Shown here piece after piece: positions 6,979-14,400 of a stretch of 18,863 nt of DNA. Numbering within the stretch: position 1 is the stretch's first letter; every line of letters begins with the position of its first letter. A model generated the notes under the pieces. It saw nothing but the letters and a program-made list of their open reading frames with translations, did not search any database and had not been told where the DNA came from. Origin of the DNA: Thermoplasmatota archaeon (lineage in GTDB: Archaea; Thermoplasmatota; Thermoplasmata; Thermoplasmatales; Thermoplasmataceae); assembly GCA_023489425.1 (NCBI GenBank), contig JAMDCG010000098.1:1-18863 (forward strand), written 5' to 3'. The position numbers and the translations under genes were made by a program.

Positions 6979-7375
6979 AAAACTTCCTGATAGATACGGT
7001 TGTTTTAGCTAGATACCCAGAGGATAATTTGCCAAGTCCTGCATCAGATATATTTTCTCTAGCCCAAAGGGGAGAGGCCTCGATTCTGGTACCGCAGATA
7101 GTGATGGGAGAATTCATTTATATTGCAATGAAAGGGAGACTAAGATTGGCTGATTCGAAGAGAGATATCAAGAAATTCCTGGATGAAGTAAGAGGAACTT
7201 CTTTTATATCTCAATCCAATTTTCCAGAAGATGGATGGGATATTTTTTGTCCCTAGATATTCCCGAGCTACATGCCAGGTTAATAGCGGCAGAGGCACTG
7301 AGTCGAAGTTTATCACTTATTTCCAATGATCCTGTATTTCGAAAAGTACACGGTCTAGAAGTGATTTGGGAATAA
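6975..7375 (+). pseudogene. vapC: VapC-type PIN-domain toxin, frameshifted and active-site-mutated
   Basis: PIN-domain ribonuclease remnant. The first part (KNFLIDTVVLARY, IVMGEFIYIAM) carries the first catalytic Asp and the Glu. The frame stops at TAG 7254-7256, just after a run of six T (7243-7248). Reading on in the -1 frame from that run gives the missing C-terminus: IPELHARLIAAEALSRSLSL, then ISNDPVFRKVHGLEVIWE, ending at TAA 7373-7375. One extra T would restore a 133-aa VapC of normal length. The motif normally read as xHDRLIxA is LHARLIAA here, so the third catalytic Asp is Ala. Two independent lesions point to an inactive toxin. The GTG at 6975 overlaps the vapB stop; a GTG at 6966 is also in frame. 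Confidence 0.85.
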
Positions 7376-7400
7376 GATTTAAACTCTTTAATATAAATAT

Positions 7401-7484
7401 GCGGAGGGCCGGATTCGAACCGGCGAACCCCTACGGGAATGGACCCTAAATCCATCGCCTTTAGCCTAGCTCGACAACCTCCGC
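7401..7484 (-). tRNA. tRNA-Leu (anticodon UAG)
   Basis: An 84-nt class II tRNA folds on the minus strand. The acceptor stem is GCGGAGG/CCTCCGC. The D arm contains GAGCTAGGCTAAA. The anticodon stem ATGGA/TCCAT closes the loop TTTAGGG, giving anticodon TAG, which reads CUA/CUG leucine codons. A long variable arm with a CCC-GTA-GGG hairpin is expected for tRNA-Leu. The T arm is GCCGG-TTCGAAT-CCGGC. CCA is not encoded; the gene is followed by an A/T-rich stretch. No intron is visible. Confidence 0.95.
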
Positions 7485-7509
7485 AGTGGTTTCAGGATAT
7501 CCAGAAGGT

Positions 7510-7519
7510 ATATTAAAAT
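7510..7519 (-). promoter_or_regulatory. TATA-like box of the tRNA-Leu gene
   Basis: TTTTAATATA on the minus strand is centred about 30 nt upstream of the first tRNA base (7484), as usual for archaeal tRNA genes with a very short 5' leader. Confidence 0.5.
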
Positions 7520-7817
7520 TGAGGATTTCCAGACGGTTATCCTGCGATCTATTGCAGTGTTTACCTAAAAGTTTCTAAAGTAGTGCCATAAAATCCTATA
7601 TATAATAAATGCCAGTTATTATGAGATTATTCCCATCCAACTCCTCAAAACGGGTTCAGTGAAAAATTGAAAGTATATTTAGTGAGTAAGATTCTATTTA
7701 TTTACCCTGTCTCTTCTTCCAGACTTTACAGGGAGCACTGCATTTCAAAAGATATACAGAAAAAATCTGATTGATCTTGATTTACCTTAGATTCAAAGGC
7801 ATGCTGTCATGAAGCTA

Positions 7818-7837
7818 ATCCATCAGATCTGACGGAT
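7818..7837. repeat. 20-bp palindrome with one mismatched pair
   Basis: ATCCATCAGATCTGACGGAT is an inverted repeat around a perfect TCAGATCTGA core; only the A/C pair at 7822/7833 fails. It lies about 150 bp beyond the mazF stop, inside the gene-free stretch. It could be a protein-binding site; there is no loop for a good RNA hairpin. Function unknown. Confidence 0.4.
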
Positions 7838-7988
7838 ACGTAGACACAAATAGCAATATAAAATCAGGCTAGTTTCGCTTATTTCTGCAAGGAGTGCATA
7901 ATAAGTTAAGGGAAATAATAAAGCCCGCCTTCATTCCATATCCTGCGACAGTCGTATTCCAGATCGCATTATTTAAATATTTGTGAAA

Positions 7989-8339
7989 TTAATAAATTCC
8001 AACAACTATCTTGATGGCTTCCTGTATTTTTTTAAGTTCATCTCCCGACAGGTTTCCAGTTTTCCTGATCAATCTTTCCTGGGATACCGATCTGATCTGA
8101 AATAAATCTACCACCGATCTCTTTGATAGGTTATTTATTCCATCTGGAGACAGTTCAACCATCCATGGAACGGAAGAATAATGAGATTTGAAATCAGTTA
8201 TGGGTGCAACAACCTTCAGTGGAAGAATACCCATTTCATTACTGCTAACTATGACACATGGCCTTGTTTTTGTTATTTCAGCTCCAACAGTTGGTGAGAG
8301 ATTTACCAGCCAGATATCTCCTTGATACAACTGTATCAC
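7989..8339 (-). CDS. mazF: MazF/PemK-type mRNA interferase toxin
   Basis: Toxin of 116 aa with the CcdB/PemK fold; family members cleave mRNA (sometimes rRNA or tRNA) at short motifs. Family signatures are YQGDIWLVNLSPTVGAE, then KTRPCVIVSSN (residues about 24-34), VVAPITD (about 43-49), and VVDLFQIRSVSQERLIRK, matching the usual VDQIRTVDKxRL. The length is normal and the key TRP...N core is intact, so it looks functional, unlike the nearby VapC. The GTG start abuts the antitoxin stop (TGAGTG), giving tight coupling with antitoxin first. Confidence 0.92.
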   Translation of the reverse strand: MIQLYQGDIWLVNLSPTVGAEITKTRPCVIVSSNEMGILPLKVVAPITDFKSHYSSVPWMVELSPDGINNLSKRSVVDLFQIRSVSQERLIRKTGNLSGDELKKIQEAIKIVVGIY

Positions 8340-8564
8340 TCAATCGACAAAATCCTGAGAATCAAGAGAATTCAGAGCTTTAAGATCACTATCAGACTCA
8401 TAGTAATGCTTTAGCTTCTCAGCTTTCTCCATAATTTCTTTTTTTTTGTCATTCATTGCTTTTTCTCTCACAGCCTCTGATAGAAATTTAGATTTATTCT
8501 TCTTTGTACTTAGAATTTCCGACACATCTTCAGGAAGAGTTACGTTTAGTCTTTGAGCTGGCAC
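8340..8564 (-). CDS. Ribbon-helix-helix antitoxin of the MazF module
   Basis: A 74-aa protein. The N-terminal ribbon-helix-helix DNA-binding domain is visible: strand RLNVTLPED, helix VSEILSTKK, then NKSKFLSEAVREKAMND. A charged C-terminal tail (about 38-74, ending LNSLDSQDFVD) is expected to wrap the MazF dimer. The start is GTG, with a TATA-like GATATGTATATC at 8583-8594 about 24 nt upstream. The ATG two bases upstream is out of frame. Symmetric sequences overlap both the start codon and the TATA-like element, which suits autorepression by the toxin-antitoxin complex. Confidence 0.85.
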   Translation of the reverse strand: MPAQRLNVTLPEDVSEILSTKKNKSKFLSEAVREKAMNDKKKEIMEKAEKLKHYYESDSDLKALNSLDSQDFVD

Positions 8565-8594
8565 ATATGATTATGTGTATTAGATATACATATC
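8562..8594 (-). promoter_or_regulatory. Promoter and candidate operator of the RHH-mazF operon
   Basis: Two symmetric sites are present. CACATA-TGAT-TATGTG (8562-8577) has perfect 6-bp arms and includes the GTG start codon. GATATACATATC (8583-8594) is a near-palindrome that doubles as the TATA-like box. Two sites 21 bp apart centre to centre, about two helical turns, fit cooperative binding by an RHH antitoxin. Inference from sequence symmetry. Confidence 0.45.
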
Positions 8595-8708
8595 TTTTGG
8601 TGTTAAAAGACTCGCTGAATAAGCTTATGATGGAAAACGTCAAAACGCAGTGAAGGTGCATATTTGAAATTCGAACTGAGAGTTTCCTGCTGATTAGGCT
8701 GCGATCTT

Positions 8709-9731
8709 TTACGGGTTGTACCTTAGAAGGGCCACGATATTTCCAAAGTTCTTCAGTGTTTTGCCATATTCTCCGTCTGAACTCATTATGATCACCTCTC
8801 CTCCCGATGAACTGACGTTTTCTATTATCTCCTGGAAGTCCTCATTTCTGAAGCTATCTTCAAGAACAAGCAGCTTGTCAATAGCTCCTGATAGGGAAAG
8901 CCCTGAAATTTCTTCCTTCCCATAGGCGACCATTGAATTCCTTGCCAGTCCTTCCATGAATTGCTCCATGTACCTTCTCTCCCTGGAAGACCTTGAATCG
9001 CCTATTATTTTTCTTACTGCCTCTGTGTTGATTATTTCGAATACTGCGTTTTCATCCTCTCTTGTGGATGGTATGAAGTTGACTCTCAATCCCGTGCTGT
9101 TCTCTTTCAGAAACTTTTCAAACATTTCTCCCTCGAATCCGGGGCCAGTTATTATGATTGGACCTGTAAATTTGATGGAATTAAGTGTCTTCATGATCTC
9201 TTCAAAGTATGTTTTCCTTGAATAATTTCCCGCATATTCCTTCCCGGATTTTCCTGAGAATATCCTGGCCTGTGTCTGGAGTCCATACTCCCTCAATATG
9301 CAGAATGTTGCAGTTTCATCATCCATAACAATGAAAAGAGCATTGTTAGATGCTTTCAGCATAGCATCCCTTATCAGGTTCTCAGTGGACCTGTCCCACC
9401 GGTCCTTAAGAATCTCAACATTCTCCCCCTCAGATATGTACAGAGACTGATGCTGTCCCAGTGTACCCTCCGGGCCCTTTATGATTATTCCCTGGATTCT
9501 CAGCCTGTCCGTGAATGGCTGGAAATATACCTCTTCTGGCCTGATTTCCAGCAGTACAGGCTTCCTTGATGTCTCCTTGCTTCTCTCCATGTCTTCGCTC
9601 TTATCTTCCCTGCGCAGAACAGTTTTTTTTATTATTGTGCCTGAATCGATGATATTCTTCAAGTACCATAGATCGTCCATGTTCTCTATCAGTATTTCTC
9701 TCCATCCCTCCTCATTCTGTCTGAGCTTCAT
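8709..9731 (-). CDS. pelA: mRNA surveillance/ribosome rescue factor Pelota (Dom34)
   Basis: eRF1-like protein of 340 aa (family about 350) that recognises stalled ribosomes with empty A sites and, with aEF1A and ABCE1, splits them. The N-terminal Sm-like domain spans about 1-120 (ENMDDLWYLKNII, then KPVLLEIRPEEVYF, then RIQGIIIKGPE). The central domain (about 130-235) includes FIVMDDETATFCILREYG and IIITGPGFEGEMFEKFLKEN; like other Pelotas it has no GGQ. The C-terminal L7Ae-like domain (about 245-340) includes VAYGKEEISG, then DKLLVLED, and ends SSDGEYGKTL...VALLRY. The ATG at 9731 lies inside the Mut7-C gene, with GGTG 6 nt upstream; the genes overlap by 20 nt, implying coupled translation. 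Confidence 0.95.
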   Translation of the reverse strand: MKLRQNEEGWREILIENMDDLWYLKNIIDSGTIIKKTVLRREDKSEDMERSKETSRKPVLLEIRPEEVYFQPFTDRLRIQGIIIKGPEGTLGQHQSLYISEGENVEILKDRWDRSTENLIRDAMLKASNNALFIVMDDETATFCILREYGLQTQARIFSGKSGKEYAGNYSRKTYFEEIMKTLNSIKFTGPIIITGPGFEGEMFEKFLKENSTGLRVNFIPSTREDENAVFEIINTEAVRKIIGDSRSSRERRYMEQFMEGLARNSMVAYGKEEISGLSLSGAIDKLLVLEDSFRNEDFQEIIENVSSSGGEVIIMSSDGEYGKTLKNFGNIVALLRYNP

Positions 9732-10167
9732 AATACACCTTCAATGACTCCAATTTGGCCAGTATGTTCTGGGAGTGAGTTCCATCCCAGTAACATCTGC
9801 CGCAGTCCGGGCAGTGATATACAGAATCTTTTTTCCTTGGATCATATTCTTCCCTGCAGTTACTGTCACCCTTCACAAGCACCCCATTGCAGTTAGTACA
9901 CCTTGAAAATAGAAGTTCTCTTCTCGGTCGTTCAATGTTTGTGATCTGTATTATCTGTTCATCTATCCTGTCTGAATCTATGTATATGGATTTTATATAT
10001 CTGCTGCACAACTGCCTGTCTCTCGATAATAAAATCCTGTCATCAGCCTTGCTGATCTCAATAAGTTCAGTGTCCGATATTTCGAGGTTAGGATATGATG
10101 TATCGTACCCCATTATTCGCATGTACCTTGCAAGTCTTCCCAGCATGTTATCAGCAAGATACTTAAT
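9712..10167 (-). CDS. Mut7-C PIN-like RNase with C-terminal zinc ribbon, probable AUU start
   Basis: A 151-aa protein (from the ATT) of the Mut7-C family (DUF82/COG1656): a PIN-type nuclease fold followed by a zinc ribbon. Visible are the start block KYLADNMLGRLARYMRIMGYDT, with the first catalytic Asp at residue 6, DDRILLSRDRQLCSR mid-domain, and two Cys pairs (CTNC and CPDC) before CYWDGTH. The first ATG (10146) lies after this Asp and would delete it. Upstream in frame there is no ATG, GTG or TTG before a TAA, but ATT at 10167 gives exactly the family N-terminus, with AGGAGG 9 nt before it. It overlaps the ubiX stop by 5 nt (ATTAA) and pelA by 20 nt. Confidence 0.85.
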   Translation of the reverse strand: MKYLADNMLGRLARYMRIMGYDTSYPNLEISDTELIEISKADDRILLSRDRQLCSRYIKSIYIDSDRIDEQIIQITNIERPRRELLFSRCTNCNGVLVKGDSNCREEYDPRKKDSVYHCPDCGRCYWDGTHSQNILAKLESLKVYYEAQTE

Positions 10168-10720
10168 CTCTCTCTTCCTCCTTCCATCTTTTTACAAGAC
10201 TGTTGTCCATGCCACAAAGGTCCATGACCCTCCCGACCATGAAATCAACCATGTCGTCTACGCTCTTTGGCTTGGTATAAAATGCAGGCATGGCAGCTGC
10301 GATAATACCACCCGCCCTCGTGATTCTTGTCATGTTCTCAAGCGCTATCTCACTCAATGGCATTTCCCTTGGAACCAGTATAAGCCTTCTCCTTTCCTTC
10401 AGTGCTACTGCAGCAGCCCTTGTTATGAGAGAATCAGAGATTCCGGCAGCTATCTTTGCCAGCGTATTCATTGAGCATGGCATTACTACCATTGCATTGA
10501 ATATGAAACTCCCTGAGCTTATTCTTGCCGCCACATCCTTATCGTCATACGAATACGCTGCCATCTTCCTGAATGACGATGAGTCGTGCCCTGTTTCATA
10601 TTCTATGACCTGGTCAGAGTTTGATGAAATGACCAGGTGGATTTCCGCGTTCGCAGTTTCAAGAAACCTCTGGGCCAGAATACTTCCAGATGCTCCAGTG
10701 ATGCCTAAAATAACTTTCAT
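10163..10720 (-). CDS. ubiX: Flavin prenyltransferase UbiX
   Basis: Flavoprotein of 185 aa that joins a dimethylallyl group to FMN to make prenyl-FMN, the cofactor of UbiD-type decarboxylases. Family signatures are GITGASGSILAQRFLE (6-21), MVVMPCSMNTLAKIAAG (77-93), ISDSLITRAAAVALKERR (94-111), LVPREMPLSEIALENM (115-130) and the MPAFYTKPKS segment. No UbiD is in this window; the client may be a quinone-pathway decarboxylase, but that is inference. It is the first gene of a three-gene cluster with Mut7-C nuclease and pelA. AAGGAT lies a few nt before the ATG. Confidence 0.93.
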   Translation of the reverse strand: MKVILGITGASGSILAQRFLETANAEIHLVISSNSDQVIEYETGHDSSSFRKMAAYSYDDKDVAARISSGSFIFNAMVVMPCSMNTLAKIAAGISDSLITRAAAVALKERRRLILVPREMPLSEIALENMTRITRAGGIIAAAMPAFYTKPKSVDDMVDFMVGRVMDLCGMDNSLVKRWKEEERD

Positions 10721-10774
10721 TTATTATCCTTTAGTAATAATTGTATGGATTAAATTCTTTTATGATAAAAAATT

Positions 10775-11389
10775 TTATTTTCTTCTGTTGAAGACAAAAT
10801 AAAGCACAAACACTGATACAACAACGGCAACCATTGCGCCTACATATTCCTCGGTAAGATAGTTTGGTAGTATCTTTGGTTTTGACCAGCTGAATCCCGG
10901 GAAGGCTCCTGCACTCAAAGCTTTCCAGTTTGTATAACCACTCACAAGGGATGTTTCATTTGCCGTTTTCCAGAATGCTTCAAGCTCATGTTTCTTCGAG
11001 AGGTTTCCTGTATGGGAAAGGGCGTTTACATATTCAACACCATATGGATTCAATCCCTGGTACGTAATATCGAAAACTATGAGATACTGTGTTGAATTGG
11101 AAGAAAAATTATATGCTATTATGGATCTATCATCGAAAACGTTCGTGAAAATGCTCGTCCAGTCGCTTGTCGTTATGGCGCATGATTTATCATTGCCGTA
11201 ATAATATTTAACTGTCGGAAATGTTGATGGAGGCGTGGTTACATTCTCCAGCTTATTGACATAATTGTTCACGGTCATTTGTGACCCATGGCTTGAAGTT
11301 CCTGTATTTACAGTTCCTGCATTACTCATTATGGGTGTTACCATTAATGCAATTATTATAACAGCGATTACCAGATAGATAGATTTCAT
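10775..11389 (-). CDS. Exported membrane-anchored protein, function unknown
   Basis: From the ATG at 11389 this is a 204-aa protein with a classic signal peptide (KSIYLVIAVIIIALMVTPIMSNAG). Next come a low-complexity Thr/Ser linker, an extracellular domain of about 140 residues with several N-x-S/T sequons, and a C-terminal membrane helix (VGAMVAVVVSVFVLYFVF) with an Arg/Lys stop-transfer tail. No known family is recognised. An alternative GTG at 11425 overlaps the stop of the upstream giant gene (GTGA) and would add 12 residues before the signal peptide. Either way the gene directly follows and is probably co-transcribed with the 1206-aa surface protein, which suggests a partner at the same membrane face. 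Confidence 0.7.
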   Translation of the reverse strand: MKSIYLVIAVIIIALMVTPIMSNAGTVNTGTSSHGSQMTVNNYVNKLENVTTPPSTFPTVKYYYGNDKSCAITTSDWTSIFTNVFDDRSIIAYNFSSNSTQYLIVFDITYQGLNPYGVEYVNALSHTGNLSKKHELEAFWKTANETSLVSGYTNWKALSAGAFPGFSWSKPKILPNYLTEEYVGAMVAVVVSVFVLYFVFNRRK

Positions 11390-11421
11390 CCTTACAGGAT
11401 GGATAAATAAAATGTCGTATA

Positions 11422-14400
11422 TCACTTTTTCTTATTATTAGTCAATATCTCAAGTCTCGGTTTTCCATCCGGATCAGGGGAAATCTTTATTAAATTTCTT
11501 TCCAGGAGCAAATTGAAACTCTTTTTTATCATCTTCCGGGAGAAATGCTTCCGTCTCAATTTCCTGATTACCTCTTTCAACGGGCTGTCATCCTCTGAAA
11601 ATATGGTGTTGAGTAGATCTTCAGAATTACCATTTACTGGAAAGTTCCTCAATGCATATATGGAGAATAATGCAATTGGAACAGGCACTAAAAAGTAGCT
11701 GCTAATGCTTATGACAGTAAAACTGTAAGATCGGGTTGTGTTACCGTAACTTGCCCTGATGGAGATGTGGTCCAGGCCCACTGGCAGGGATATATTCTCA
11801 TACTTTCCTGATGATGCATAGTTCCCATTTATGTACCATTTTATCCCTATACCTGACGTGTTATCCCCGCTAAGTATTGATTGAGCAATGAAGCTCTGGA
11901 AGAATATGCGGTAAGATACACCTATGCTCCTGATAAGTGGGTAATAGGTCACGTTCAGATAGTAGGTTGTCCTGTTGATATTTCCGCATCTGTCCATAAC
12001 TTCAAGTGTGAAATTATAAGCTCCATCCTGCATGAAGTGTAGAGTGAAGCTGAAATTTTTTTCATTCATTTCCCGACCGTTGAAAAAGAGGAAAGCTCCA
12101 GAGATGTGTCCCTTTCCATTTGCGGCAACTGAAAGCTTCAAATTGGATGTCCTTGTAACTTTGCTGCTGAAACCAATGAATTTGTATTCAGGAGCAGATG
12201 TGTTGAATTTAACCCATATGATCCTTGAGATGTGATTCATTGATCTCGACCATATGTGAAATATAAAACTGAAATTTCCCGTATGATTCAAATAGACTGA
12301 GCCGTTGAATGTCCTTATGTTTCCATTCATGAGGTAATCTATTCTCCCATTGGACCTGAATGCTTTTGATAAGTTGAGGACAGACGTGTTGGTGTAATAA
12401 TAAGATGGTGCTATAAAATACGGGATGGAATTATTCACCTCTATGTCCAACTTCGATGAATAATTATGCCTATTGACTGAGCTGTAATTGAGGTAGAATA
12501 TAAAGGAGCCATTATCCCTGAATATATATTTTATTTCTGAAGAATTCAGCCATAAATTTTCCTCACCTACCTTCTCTGTGAAGTCCTTCACAGAATTGTG
12601 ATATACTCTTACGTTCCACATTCCTTTGATGCTGGCAGCATAATGAAAGTTAAATGAATCGTTTTCGGAATTACCGTAGAAAGAGTAAAAGCTTTTGACT
12701 GTACTATTGTCCGTCACAGTCAGGTTTTCTGACATTACAGTGAAATTAACAGTTCCTTCAAACACCTTGTTTCCTGCACTAAATAGATCATACGTGGATA
12801 TACTGTAAACTCCGTTTGCTAGATTCAGGTAGAATGATGTTATATCTGATGTATAGTTAAGTGTCTTACTGAAAGAATCATTCCTCACAACGAATAGGAT
12901 TCGGGATACATTAACAGGATTTCCATGGAGTGTTATGTATAATTTGTTACTGTTGAATATCTGATTTTCAGATATATCAGGGAAAACACCTGAACCATTC
13001 TCGTCATAATACCTTAATTTGAATTTGATAAACCGGGTTACATTATACGTGTCTCTGAAAAATACCTCAAATTGAAGATATTTATAACCATAATGAAGTG
13101 GAATTAAGAATGATATTGTTGAATTAACAGTGTTTATGGTGTTATTGACTCCATCCACAACTATTTGGGTGATACCTGCTGAATCAGAATATTTAGACCA
13201 TAACACTTCCCCAGAAAATATCCCGTTTTTGATGCTCCGGGAAAATGTCAAATTTGGAAATGAACTATCCACTGTTACTGTGCCTGTATGGACTATATAG
13301 TAAAGGGATGCCGTTAATATCTGCAGTGAATAACTGTATATTCCAGAATTCAGTGAAGAAAGATTCAGATTATATGATGACCTGTTCATCCCTTCATTGC
13401 TGATTCCATCTATTAAAAGTTTGGATGTGAAGGATGATGTTCCAGTTATGGTAAAATTGAAATATCCAAGTGGGGAAAACAACTGATCTTCTGGAACCTT
13501 GATTTTTACATCTGAGGAACTTGAATTATCAATGAGATACAAACAGTATGAATTCCCCGACATGCTTATGAATGAACCACTGAATATAAATGATAAATTT
13601 CCGGTGTATTGAAAAAAGGTTTGGCTTTGCGTGGAAATATTAAGCATGTCAAGTGCCTCTCCAGTATAGGTAAGTCCAGCTTCATCCCTGTCCATGAAGT
13701 TTATGGTTCTTCCTGAAATTACTTCCAGTTCCGGGTAGTAATAACTCACTGCATTAGTGCTGAAACTGATCCCACATATTAGCTGCCCATCCTCCTGGCT
13801 GAAATTGGTAATTGACTGAAAATTGCCAAAATGGGAAACCTTCCCATCAGCTTGATCCAGGATAGATAGGGTGGTTTTGTTCCTGTAGTACACATATGTT
13901 GTACCTCTGTACTGTGAGATTCCCTCTATGGCTGAGCCACAACTTTCACGGTTACTGTATCTGAACTCAACATGATCACTGACTGCTTCCATTACCTCTG
14001 TCTGATTATAAAAGGATAGAACATTGTTTATTATTACGATTCCAAACTTCCCTGACGGAGTCTCTGGAACTTTTTTAAGATTCATGAATAGATTTGAATT
14101 GTTAAGTTCTTCCACACAATACGCTGAATCAGTTTCATTTCTTATGAGCCAGTATGTATCTCCTCTGTCAGAAACAGCAGTGATTATATTATTCTCACTG
14201 GAACTGTAAATCACACCTGTCATGTTTGAATTTGGGTTGTATTCCACTATTGAACTGTTTCCATTGACTACGAAGTATATACCCGCTTCTTCATCGGATA
14301 TGAAATCTTTACTTTTCCCCTTTAGGCTAAAGAGACCTTGATGTTTCAACTCAATCGTATGCGGGTTAATTATGGAGGGATAGATAGTAAGCTTATTGTC

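Larger units (their letters stand above)
7485..7988. other. About 500-bp gene-free stretch
   Basis: Between the tRNA 5' side and the mazF stop no frame of useful length or recognisable motif is found on either strand. It holds the tRNA promoter, several A/T runs (for example around 7597-7608) and a near-perfect 20-bp palindrome at 7818-7837. It may be a decayed gene or element remnant, but I could not match any fragment to a family. Confidence 0.45.

Noticed and set aside
10144..10146. ATG as the start of the Mut7-C gene
   Set aside because: It removes the conserved block with the first catalytic Asp and is about 30 nt from the only good Shine-Dalgarno.
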